A stretch of 12,352 nt of DNA from Clostridiales bacterium (lineage in GTDB: Bacteria > Bacillota_A > Clostridia > Oscillospirales > Oscillospiraceae): assembly GCA_019417795.1 (NCBI GenBank), contig DXUR01000051.1, positions 1 to 12,352 on the forward strand. Direction: 5' to 3'. Made by a program: the position numbers and the translations under genes. The notes under the pieces were generated by a model, which saw only the letters and a program-made list of their open reading frames with translations, made no database searches and was not told where the DNA came from. The number at the start of each line of letters is the position of its first letter. Position 1 is the first letter of the stretch. Below are positions 1 to 5,484 of this stretch, piece by piece.

Positions 1-500
1 GGTTTTCGTTAAAACTTACTGTCTAATGGTAAGGGTTTTAAAAACTCAAACTGTCCAATCTATAGGGTACATTTTATAATAATTGTTATATTTTATTATC
101 AAATATCTCTCAAGCCCTTGAAAACACTAAGTTTATCGCAGGTGAGCTTTCCCTTATTGTTTCCCTTGTATTATATTGTCCCACCAGTGTTTACGAACTC
201 TGATAAGGGCAAATACAAGGGCAAGAAAATCCTATAAAACAGTATAACACAAAATTAAAACGACATGGTGAACTGATTGAAATGCTTCTATTTTTTTAAC
301 GAATGATTGATTGAACGATAAGGAGATTTGATACGATGAGAACGATATTTGCAGAATACAATTCTTGACAGAAAATGTTAGCAGACTTACAATTATTCTG
401 GTTTCAAATGATTCACAATTTTTGATGTACAATTTGATATTATAATTGAAAATACAGACATTTTGGCACCTGAATTTTATAAAAAAAGGAGTTTATCAAC
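1..500. other. Gene-free host region upstream of the MATE gene
   Basis: No credible coding region is seen on either strand; the stretch is AT-rich. It contains an imperfect stem (9-19 with 29-41), two direct copies of ACTGTCYAAT (18-27 and 50-59), and an inverted pair CCCTTGTA (163-170) / TACAAGGG (213-220) flanked by further CCCTTA/TAAGGG pairs. Read on the minus strand, 71-50 (TGTACCC...TTGGACAGT) vaguely resembles an IS150-group IS3 terminus, but no transposase is visible. Positions 400-450 carry AT-rich half-sites (TCAAAT 403-408, ATTTGA 432-437) that could bind a MarR-type regulator, which often control efflux genes; this is speculative. Confidence 0.6.
365..393 (+). promoter_or_regulatory. 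Near-consensus sigma-A promoter upstream of MATE / element left end
   Basis: TTGACA at 365-370 and TACAAT at 388-393 with 17-bp spacing. It would make a leader of about 100 nt before the MATE start at 501. In the present arrangement it reads through the 15-codon MATE stub into tnpV, so a host promoter may now drive the first element genes. Confidence 0.65.
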
Positions 501-566
501 ATGACACAGAAAAAACAAATGACAAATCCACTTGGTACCGATAGGATATGCCATACTTGTTTGTGA
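501..566 (+). pseudogene. 5' fragment of MATE efflux gene, cut off by the element
   Basis: ATG at 501 follows AAAGGAG (about 484-490). It encodes MTQKKQMTNPLGTDR, with the NPLGT motif found at the start of many MATE transporters, and then runs out of frame sense into element DNA and stops at 564-566 after 21 codons. The rest of the gene resumes at 10177. Joining codon 15 (AGG, 543-545) to ATT (10177-10179) gives NPLGTDRISTLVARFAVPSI, a normal MATE N-terminus, in frame and without lost or extra bases. The fragment alone would be non-functional. Confidence 0.85.
536..557 (+). other. attL junction (host MATE / element left end)
   Basis: The host side ends ACCGATAG, then GA (545-546), then element TATGCCATACT. 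The sequence CATACT (552-557) would be the -10 half of a hybrid promoter in the circular form. The assignment rests on in-frame restoration of MATE and on symmetry of the joined ends; a shift of 1-2 bp cannot be excluded because GAT is common to both junctions. Confidence 0.8.
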
Positions 567-591
567 AGAGTTCAGCTGCCTTGAATTTCAC

Positions 592-608
592 ATGAACAGG
601 GACACGAT
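592..608 (+). repeat. 17-bp sequence shared with the recombinase promoter palindrome
   Basis: ATGAACAGGGACACGAT lies between the left end and tnpV. Its exact reverse complement occurs at 7276-7292, covering most of the right arm of the palindrome around the recombinase -10 box and reaching the ribosome site region. The ACAGGGACA core also occurs at 7252-7260 in direct orientation. It is probably a binding site for a shared regulator or for the recombinase. Confidence 0.7.
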
Positions 609-643
609 CAGCTGGATTCTAAAAAAGAATACAGGAGGTCGCT

Positions 644-1039
644 ATGGAGAAATTGGAAAAACGGATTCATGATGACAGCAATGGTCTGGACTATGTTCTG
701 GTCGGAGACTACTACATACCAGACTTGAAGCTGCCGGAAGAAAACCGTCCCATTGGGCGATGGGGACAGATGCACAGGGATTATCTGAAACAGTACCGCC
801 CAGCCCTATACAATGAACTGCTTTTGGCGGGCAGGCTCTGGACATATCTGGCAGACCTGAATGAACAGGCACAGAATCGGTTAGACACCATCATGGAACA
901 GATGAAAGCTGCCGAAGGTATCACTGAGGAATTGAAAGCCCATGAACAGATAGCATGGGTCAGAGCTGTCAATAACATTCGTAACCGGGTAGAGGAAATT
1001 ATCCTCTCGGAATTGGTGTACGGAAAGGAGCCGCTATGA
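644..1039 (+). CDS. tnpV: TnpV family transposon-encoded protein
   Basis: The protein has 131 residues and its first half matches the TnpV family of Tn4451-like elements: LEKRI near the start, GDYYIPDLKLPEE, RPIGRWG.MHR.YLK, LLLAGRLWTYLADLNEQAQ, and a C-terminal helix NNIRNRVEEIILSELVYG. The molecular role of TnpV is not established; it is a soluble, charged, mostly helical protein with no membrane segment. The start ATG is fixed by AGGAGG at 633-638, five bases upstream. It is the first gene inside the left end and overlaps the next small gene by ATGA, so the two form an operon. Transcription would come from the host promoter (365-393) when integrated, or from the circle-joint hybrid promoter when excised. 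The 17-bp shared site (592-608) lies in its leader, so regulation together with the recombinase is possible. Confidence 0.88.
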   Translation: MEKLEKRIHDDSNGLDYVLVGDYYIPDLKLPEENRPIGRWGQMHRDYLKQYRPALYNELLLAGRLWTYLADLNEQAQNRLDTIMEQMKAAEGITEELKAHEQIAWVRAVNNIRNRVEEIILSELVYGKEPL

Positions 1040-1215
1040 GATACCGCATTGAACGAATAGAAGGTCAACATTGTCATTTTGTTAATGGGCGGAAAGAACT
1101 TCTTGCCTATTTGAAACACACACAGGCGGGAACCATCACAGACATCCGCAAGATTTATCAGAGCGGCGTTACCGATTCTGTCATGGAACTGTATCTGCCG
1201 TATATGAAAAAATAG
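1036..1215 (+). CDS. Small hypothetical protein coupled to tnpV
   Basis: A 59-residue protein starting MRYRIERIEGQHCHF and ending LYLPYMKK. The ATG overlaps the tnpV stop (ATGA at 1036-1039), and the end of tnpV supplies GGAAAGGAG just upstream, so translation is coupled. It is basic at the C-terminus, has no membrane segment and a single cysteine. I do not recognise a family. The tight coupling, a full-length open frame and the terminator right after it argue that it is real. A DNA-binding or excision-helper role would fit the position next to tnpV but is only a guess. Confidence 0.7.
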   Translation: MRYRIERIEGQHCHFVNGRKELLAYLKHTQAGTITDIRKIYQSGVTDSVMELYLPYMKK

Positions 1216-1247
1216 AATGTTTGTTATACCAAAACAGAGTATTTTTT

Positions 1248-1287
1248 GAACCACTCACTGAATTTTCCAGCGGGTGGTTCTTTTATT
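1248..1287 (+). terminator. Rho-independent terminator of the tnpV operon
   Basis: GAACCACTC (1248-1256) pairs with GGGTGGTTC (1272-1280) across a 15-nt loop, followed by TTTTATT. It works on the plus strand only; the minus-strand copy is followed by A-rich DNA. It overlaps the last codons of the convergent XRE gene. Confidence 0.65.
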
Positions 1288-2131
1288 ACCGCTTTTTCTT
1301 CTTGGGAACAAAGTAAGGCTGCGGCTTCGCCTTTCCCCTCTTGCTGTTGGGATTTTTCAACAGCTTTGACAGGCTCAGTATCCGTAGGAACGCAGAGAAG
1401 TCCTCGGAGGAGATTTTTTCAAACGGTATCATCATCTGGTCGCAGAACTCATGAATCATCCGTTCTTCATTACTCCCCAGCTGCATCGTGCGTTGGAACT
1501 TTTCCTGCACTTGCGTAAGCGTTGGCTGCGGATCGGCGGTTGTCGGGTCGGTGACATGGGCTTTGCGTATATCACGGACAATGCTGTCTAAATCATCATG
1601 TATCGTATGATGGAAGAAGTCACTTTCCTGAACCTGCCCTACTTCCAGTGTACGGACATAAAGGTCATCTTCTCCCGGAGCATGGCTGTTTAGGATTTCC
1701 TGCCGGGCAGCTTCCAGTACCATGTTCATCTGCTCGACACGCATATCCGCAATTCGGTCAACAAAAATTTCTATATCTGCCATCAGCCGCCGGAAGTTTG
1801 GGTGTGTGGCAATCTCGCACAAAAGCCGGTTGTTGATGGTGCCGCTGCTTAAAAGTTCTACCATATCATCGCTCAGATGCAGAGCCTGTAGCTCTGTGTT
1901 TGGGTGATTTTTATTTTCCGTCAGCCCCATCAGGTAGTCGGTGGACACGCCGTAAAATTTTGCCAGTGTTGCAATGGCAAAGGGGCTGATGTCCTTATAA
2001 TCATCGTTTTCATATTTCCCCAGAGCCGATTTGGATAATCCCGTCTGCTCTGCCAGTTTTTCCAGTGTCAGGTCTTTATTTACTACCCGAAGGTCTTTTA
2101 ACCGTTCTTGAATGGAAAGTTTTACGTGCAT
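1286..2131 (-). CDS. XRE-family helix-turn-helix regulator
   Basis: The protein has 281 residues. Residues about 5-70 form an XRE/Cro-type HTH: LTLEKLAEQTGLSKSALGKYEN followed by the stabilising FAIATLAKFYGVSTDYLMG segment. The long C-terminal part (about 75-281) is acidic and helical up to residue 255 and ends in a very basic tail (PKKKKR). No peptidase or ligand-binding motif is evident, so the inducing signal is unknown. The ATG at 2131 follows an AAAAAGGGGG ribosome site. It is the only leftward gene in the core of the element, and it faces away from the accessory and mobilisation genes. A promoter with an overlapping TTTCCA-N6-TGGAAA palindrome lies upstream, which suggests self-repression and possibly control of the rightward genes. 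Regulators of this size and layout are common in Clostridial mobile elements. Confidence 0.85.
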   Translation of the reverse strand: MHVKLSIQERLKDLRVVNKDLTLEKLAEQTGLSKSALGKYENDDYKDISPFAIATLAKFYGVSTDYLMGLTENKNHPNTELQALHLSDDMVELLSSGTINNRLLCEIATHPNFRRLMADIEIFVDRIADMRVEQMNMVLEAARQEILNSHAPGEDDLYVRTLEVGQVQESDFFHHTIHDDLDSIVRDIRKAHVTDPTTADPQPTLTQVQEKFQRTMQLGSNEERMIHEFCDQMMIPFEKISSEDFSAFLRILSLSKLLKNPNSKRGKAKPQPYFVPKKKKR

Positions 2132-2175
2132 CGAAATGCCCCCTTTTTATCAGGAAAATCCTGTTGCTATTTACC

Positions 2176-2204
2176 ATTATAGCACGTTTCCATAAGCGTG
2201 GAAA
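2176..2204 (-). promoter_or_regulatory. Promoter and likely operator of the XRE regulator
   Basis: On the minus strand, TATAAT (2181-2176) lies 17 bp after TTTCCA (2204-2199), a 4/6 match to -35. A perfect inverted repeat TTTCCA-N6-TGGAAA (2187-2204) fills the spacer and the -35. A second palindrome, TGGATTTTTCCA (2218-2229), lies a little upstream. This is a classic layout for self-repression by an XRE protein. Confidence 0.55.
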
Positions 2205-2306
2205 TATGGCGTTTTTGTGGATTTTTCCATCGTTTTGGATATACGGGAGAAGCCCTGTTTTTCGGTAGAATGATTCTTGTCAACAGACAGGAACCTTGAA
2301 AATCGA

Positions 2307-2444
2307 ATGACCGGCTGCATGATGTATGACCTTTGGGGAAGTGACGCCATGACAGGAGCGCACCAAAAAGGACAATACGCCGGTGGGGAGCGTACCCGCT
2401 TGCAGGAGCAGATTGCAGATAGGAAACGGCAAAGAAGATTGTAA
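2307..2444 (+). CDS. Possible small protein, 45 residues
   Basis: An open frame from ATG 2307 to TAA 2442-2444. The C-terminal half is rich in arginine, lysine and glutamine (ERTRLQEQIADRKRQRRL) and looks like a short basic helix. The upstream ribosome site is weak; AGGAACC is too far away. An inner ATG at 2349 has GGGGAAG about 9 bases upstream and would give 31 residues. I do not recognise the family. The absence of stops and the plausible composition favour coding, but this could be a non-coding leader for the gene at 2522. Confidence 0.4.
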   Translation: MTGCMMYDLWGSDAMTGAHQKGQYAGGERTRLQEQIADRKRQRRL

Positions 2445-2449
2445 CTTAT

Positions 2450-2493
2450 GCGGGGTTTGCCCCGCTGTAAATAGAAGCTGCGTAAGCGGCTTC
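2450..2493 (+). other. Two back-to-back hairpins in the leader of the 2522 gene
   Basis: GCGGGG-TTTG-CCCCGC (2450-2465) and GAAGCTGC-GTAA-GCGGCTTC (2474-2493, one G:T pair). Neither is followed by a T-run, so they are not standard terminators. They could protect the downstream mRNA or separate expression of the 2307 and 2522 frames. Confidence 0.5.
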
Positions 2494-2521
2494 TCCATGA
2501 AATGACAGGAGGTTGATTTTT

Positions 2522-2836
2522 ATGAAGTTAAGTATCAGGGAAAAGAAAGTGCTGTATGCGTTTGGCTGTCCCAACTATCAAAACACAGTCACAAGGATGA
2601 AATGGCTCACGGCGCTTACCGTTGATCCGGAAGCAAAGCGCCGGATGCTGGAACTTGCCCGGAAGCTGGAAATGGAAACCGATGAAAGCTGGTACAACTG
2701 CTTTTATCATCATCTGCGGGCTGAGATGGATGAGTATTACCGGGCAAAACGCTGTCTGCGTGTAGTCAGGAAAAGCACCGATTATGAGGAGGATTTTTAT
2801 GATTATGAGGAGGATTTTTATGAGGAAGCCGTCTAA
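2522..2836 (+). CDS. Conserved accessory protein of Clostridial mobile elements, function unknown
   Basis: The protein has 104 residues: MKLSIREKKVLYAFGCPNYQNT, then a helical middle (KWLTALTVDPEAKRRMLELARKLE), then WYNCFYHHLRAEMDEYY and an acidic tail. I chose ATG 2522 because AGGAGG (2507-2512) lies nine bases upstream; an upstream TTG would fall inside that spacing. The overall look matches small proteins commonly found beside mobilisation genes in gut Firmicute elements, but I cannot give a function. The tail carries DYEEDFY twice in a row, produced by a 21-bp tandem duplication (2780-2821), so this copy has an acidic end seven residues longer than its unduplicated parent. The stop overlaps the next gene, which starts at 2820, so the two are translationally coupled. 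Confidence 0.75.
   Translation: MKLSIREKKVLYAFGCPNYQNTVTRMKWLTALTVDPEAKRRMLELARKLEMETDESWYNCFYHHLRAEMDEYYRAKRCLRVVRKSTDYEEDFYDYEEDFYEEAV
2780..2821 (+). repeat. 21-bp exact tandem duplication containing a ribosome site and start codon
   Basis: Two identical 21-bp units, 2780-2800 and 2801-2821, each read as DYEEDFY in the upstream gene. Each unit contains GAGGAGG, TTTTTAT, and supplies the A and T of an ATG (2799 and 2820) at the same spacing. The duplication therefore doubles the initiation region of the next gene. Translation from the first copy would add seven residues to that gene's N-terminus. Confidence 0.9.
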
Positions 2837-3125
2837 ATATGAAAAAGAAACCATTATCAACTTCAACGAAGCGGAGGACACCGCCAATATTTATACGTTC
2901 AACGCTGACTTGAAGCGTCGTCTGGCTGAGTTCAGCCGGAAATACCCTTTGCTGTGCCGGTTGGAACACAGTACCGCTGAGGGGAGCGTGACTTACGTGA
3001 TGGACAAATCCCGCTTATCTATCCGGCTGGTGCCGCCGTATAGTGAGGAGCGCAGAGCCGCCGCCAGAGAATACGCTAAACAACACGGCTTTCAGGTTCT
3101 GCGGACAGAGAAGGAAAGTGCCTGA
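2820..3125 (+). CDS. Conserved small protein of mobile elements, function unknown
   Basis: The protein has 101 residues: MRKPSKYEKETIINFNEAEDTANIYTFNADLKRRL, a helical stretch, then EGSVTYVMDKSRLSIRLVPPYSEERR and a basic C-terminus. It is soluble, with mixed alpha and beta composition. ATG 2820 has AGGAGG six bases upstream (2808-2813). In-frame starts at 2784, 2799 and 2805 exist only because of the 21-bp duplication, and 2799 has an equally good ribosome site. The gene overlaps the previous one by 17 bp in another frame, so the pair is co-translated. I recognise the overall sequence style as one that recurs next to relaxase genes in Clostridial elements, but no function can be assigned. Confidence 0.75.
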   Translation: MRKPSKYEKETIINFNEAEDTANIYTFNADLKRRLAEFSRKYPLLCRLEHSTAEGSVTYVMDKSRLSIRLVPPYSEERRAAAREYAKQHGFQVLRTEKESA

Positions 3126-3128
3126 TAT

Positions 3129-3204
3129 GGGTGCGTTTTACGGTAAAACAACGGGTCTGCACCCAGCATTTTTATCGTGAAGATGCTAAGGGGTACTCTG
3201 TACC
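3129..3204 (+). other. Nested palindromes upstream of the relaxase, candidate oriT
   Basis: GGGTGC (3129-3134) pairs with GCACCC (3159-3164). Inside lies GTTTTAC-G-GTAAAAC (3135-3149). Then follow AGCAT/ATGCT (3165-3169 / 3183-3187) and GGTAC-TCT-GTACC (3192-3204). No gene lies here. MobV relaxases usually act on a palindromic oriT just upstream of their own gene. The nick site itself cannot be identified from the sequence. Confidence 0.45.
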
Positions 3205-3249
3205 GTCTCCTATGTAAAACCGGCACATGAAGCGTTACAGAGCCGGAAG

Positions 3250-3288
3250 AGCTGACAAAAGCCTCCGCAGAGGGGGAGGTCAGCTTTT
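3250..3288 (+). terminator. Terminator-like hairpin
   Basis: AGCTGAC (3250-3256) plus CCTCC (3262-3266) pairs with GGAGGTCAGCT (3275-3285), with a 5-nt bulge AAAAG, followed by TTTT. It could end the transcript of the two small genes before the relaxase. Confidence 0.4.
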
Positions 3289-3299
3289 CCGGGCTGGGT

Positions 3300-3511
3300 A
3301 CAGGGGTGCAGCACCCTGTTGGGGTCAAGGGGCAACGCCCATTGGCTGGGGTGAGGGACGGCAGTTCCCATCGGGTCAAGGGTGAAACGCCTTGGCAGGT
3401 CAAGGGCGGCAGCCTTGCCCAGTGAATTGGCGTTGCGCCGATTCGTACTGGGTATTACTTGTCGCAAAACTGCTCAAGGAATCGGCTTCGCCGCCACTCC
3501 CCTGTCGGGGA
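3300..3511 (+). repeat. Array of about eight short GC-rich hairpins before the relaxase gene
   Basis: Successive small inverted repeats with short loops: ACAGGGGTGC/GCACCCTGT (3300-3319), GGGC-AAC-GCCC (3330-3340), GGGA/TCCC (about 3354-3369), AAGGGT/ACGCCTT (about 3379-3393), AAGGGC/GCCTT (about 3402-3416), GAATTGGCG-TTG-CGCCGATTC (3424-3444), GGC-TTC-GCC (3484-3492), CCCC/GGGG (about 3500-3510). GGTCAAGGG recurs three times (3323, 3373, 3398). There is no coding potential of note. It may be a structured region for transfer or for single-strand replication. Confidence 0.6.
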
Positions 3512-3539
3512 AAGAAAAAAGATTGGAGGGAAAAACAGA

Positions 3540-4772
3540 ATGAAACTGACACGGCATAACGGCAGGTCTTGGAAACATGGCACTTATAATCCGAAGCACA
3601 ATGACCGCAGCTTTGATTTGGAAAACAGTGAGCATATCAACGCAGAGCTTGCTAAGAAAAATGTGTATTGGGATTGCTACAACGGTTTCCGTAACCTTGC
3701 CAAAGAGGAACTTCTGGCAGATACATTTGAGGAAGTTGAGGAAATGTATTATTCTTCCCATTACCGCAGTTATGTAGAAGCACAGAATCAGAGGAACGAA
3801 AAAAACAGACACCCGGAACGAAACCGCACGACTTCGGATTTACTGAAAAATAAAAAGACAGCGCCAGAAGAAACTATCTTCCAGATTGGAACCATAGACA
3901 ACCATGCACCGCCGGAAGTCCTGCTTCTGGTTGTGACAGATTTTCTGGCTGAGATGGAAAAAAGGTTTGGTAAACATGTCCATATCCTTGACTGGGCGCT
4001 GCACATGGATGAAGGTACGCCCCATATCCACGAACGGCACGTTTTTGATTGTGAGAACCAGTATGGGGAGCTTGCCCCGCAACAGGAAAAAGCATTGGAG
4101 GAACTTGGTTTTGAACTTCCTGATCCTGCACAGAAAGCAGGGAAAACCAACAACAGAAAGAAAACTTTTGATGCCGTCTGCCGCACATTGCTTTTTGATA
4201 TGGCAAAAAAACATGGCCTGCACCTGGAGGAAGAACCGGAATACGGCGGTCGTGCGTATCTTGAAAAACAGGACTATATCCTGATGAAGCAGAAACAGCA
4301 GATGGAGCAACAGGAGAAAAAGCTGGAGGAACTGACCGTTAAGATTGAGGACATTGAAACGCTGGTAGATGAAGTTGCTGATGTTGCCTACGATAAGGCA
4401 GTTGAGGTTGTGAGCGATACCGTCCGCATGGAAACCCATAAAGAAGATATTCGTCTGATTGAAGAAACACAAAATTGGCTGCGCTCGCCGGAGCGTAAAG
4501 CACCAAAGAAAGAGCGTGACTATGCCATTGACCGATTAGACGGTGTAGTGAAAAAAATCAGAAATTCCATGCAGAATACGTTGCAGAAAATCCAGACCGC
4601 CCTGATGAAGCCGTCTGCTAAAAAAGCCGGAAAGGAACAAATCAAGGAAAAAACAAAGGAATCCATTTATTCCAAGCTTGCAAGAGGAAAGATTTCGGCA
4701 GACGCAGCCAATCAGGCTCGATGGGAACAGCAAAAACGGAAGCTTGGGAAAAAAAGGGACATGGAGATTTGA
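3540..4772 (+). CDS. mobV: MobV (Mob/Pre) family relaxase
   Basis: The protein has 410 residues. It nicks one strand at oriT and leads transfer of the element. Two MobV motifs are visible: an N-terminal motif HNGRSWKHGTYNPKHNDR, in which His20 is the likely nucleophile by analogy with MobM His22 of pMV158, and the metal-binding motif HMDEGTPHIH (His155, Asp157, Glu158, His162, His164). Residues about 250-295 are rich in Q, E and K and likely form a coiled coil; the C-terminus is strongly basic. I chose ATG 3540 because GGAGGG (3525-3530) lies nine bases upstream; the frame stays open further back to 3459, but that part reads as arginine-rich hairpin DNA. Tn4451 carries a related gene (tnpZ). 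The gene is followed after 67 bp by the replication-type genes. No coupling or secretion genes are present, so a helper conjugative element is needed. Confidence 0.9.
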   Translation: MKLTRHNGRSWKHGTYNPKHNDRSFDLENSEHINAELAKKNVYWDCYNGFRNLAKEELLADTFEEVEEMYYSSHYRSYVEAQNQRNEKNRHPERNRTTSDLLKNKKTAPEETIFQIGTIDNHAPPEVLLLVVTDFLAEMEKRFGKHVHILDWALHMDEGTPHIHERHVFDCENQYGELAPQQEKALEELGFELPDPAQKAGKTNNRKKTFDAVCRTLLFDMAKKHGLHLEEEPEYGGRAYLEKQDYILMKQKQQMEQQEKKLEELTVKIEDIETLVDEVADVAYDKAVEVVSDTVRMETHKEDIRLIEETQNWLRSPERKAPKKERDYAIDRLDGVVKKIRNSMQNTLQKIQTALMKPSAKKAGKEQIKEKTKESIYSKLARGKISADAANQARWEQQKRKLGKKRDMEI

Positions 4773-4839
4773 CAGGCACTTATTGTTTTCATTTTCTGAA
4801 ACGGTCAGTTTCTTTTCTATTTTGTGAGGTGATTTAGAG

Positions 4840-5484
4840 ATGAATGTATTTGAAGCTGTGAAGCAGTCTGTCACCGCAAGACAGGCTGCGGAAATGTATG
4901 GAATCAAAGTCAGGCGCAATGGCATGGCGTGCTGTCCATTCCATAATGATAAAAATCCCAGCATGAAGCTGGATAAGCGTTACCATTGTTTCGGATGTCA
5001 GGCAGATGGGGATGCGATTGATTTTACTGCCCGTCTGTTTGGTCTGAACAGTAAGGAAGCCGCCCTAAAGCTGGCGGCAGATTTTTTCATTGTATTTGAT
5101 GCCAAAGGGCATGACCCGCCGGGGAGAAAGAAGGTCAAGCCGAAGATACGGGAAGAACTGCGATACCGTCAGGCAGAACAGAAATGTTTCCGGGTGCTAT
5201 CCGATTATTACCATTTACTGTGCCGGTGGGAACGGGATTATGCCCCAAAGACCCCGGAGGAGGAATGGAATCCGTTTTTTGTAGAAGCCCTGCAACAAAA
5301 GTCCTATATCGAATATCTGCTGGACAGTTTACTGTCTGACAATATCGAAGAACGGGCGTCTGTGGTGGCAGGGTATGGAAAAGAGGTGAGGAAGATTGAA
5401 CAGCGAATATCAGAGTTTACCGCCAGCCACCCGGCAGGCGGTGATGAGCGCCGCCGATGCCATGCTGCCGCCCCGGAGCGTTGA
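4840..5484 (+). CDS. CHC2 zinc-finger primase-like protein without TOPRIM domain
   Basis: The protein has 214 residues. Residues 1-80 are a DnaG-type CHC2 zinc-binding domain: CPFHNDKNPS (Cys32, His35) and HCFGC (Cys50, Cys53), followed by GDAIDFTARLFGLNSKEAALKLAADF. The rest (about 85-214) is charged and helical and shows no TOPRIM catalytic motif, so on its own it probably binds single-stranded DNA or an initiation site rather than synthesising primers. ATG 4840 is preceded by GTGAGGTGA (4824-4832). The 3' end overlaps the VapE gene by 89 bp in a different frame, an unusually long overlap that indicates tight coupling. With VapE it probably forms a replication or processing pair for the excised circle. 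Truncated zinc-finger primases of this kind are frequent in Clostridial mobile elements. Confidence 0.85.
   Translation: MNVFEAVKQSVTARQAAEMYGIKVRRNGMACCPFHNDKNPSMKLDKRYHCFGCQADGDAIDFTARLFGLNSKEAALKLAADFFIVFDAKGHDPPGRKKVKPKIREELRYRQAEQKCFRVLSDYYHLLCRWERDYAPKTPEEEWNPFFVEALQQKSYIEYLLDSLLSDNIEERASVVAGYGKEVRKIEQRISEFTASHPAGGDERRRCHAAAPER

Noticed and set aside
1..71. Resemblance to an IS150-group IS3 terminus (minus strand TGTACCC...GGACAG)
   Set aside because: The similarity is from memory, short, and no transposase or second end is in the window; it could be checked with the sequence to the left.
2291..2306. GAACCTTGAAAATCGAAT resembling the spacer next to 23S rRNA genes
   Set aside because: It is too short and no rRNA sequence follows.
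3300..3511. CRISPR array
   Set aside because: Units are irregular in length and sequence, there are no uniform spacers, and no cas genes are nearby.
3459..3539. N-terminal extension of the relaxase from a TTG at 3459
   Set aside because: It reads through the hairpin DNA as arginine-rich sequence, and GGAGGG at 3525-3530 fits ATG 3540, where the conserved MobV motif begins.
3840..4472. Long minus-strand open frame of 210 codons inside the relaxase gene
   Set aside because: It is phenylalanine- and leucine-rich shadow coding opposite the lysine- and glutamate-rich relaxase, with no ribosome site.
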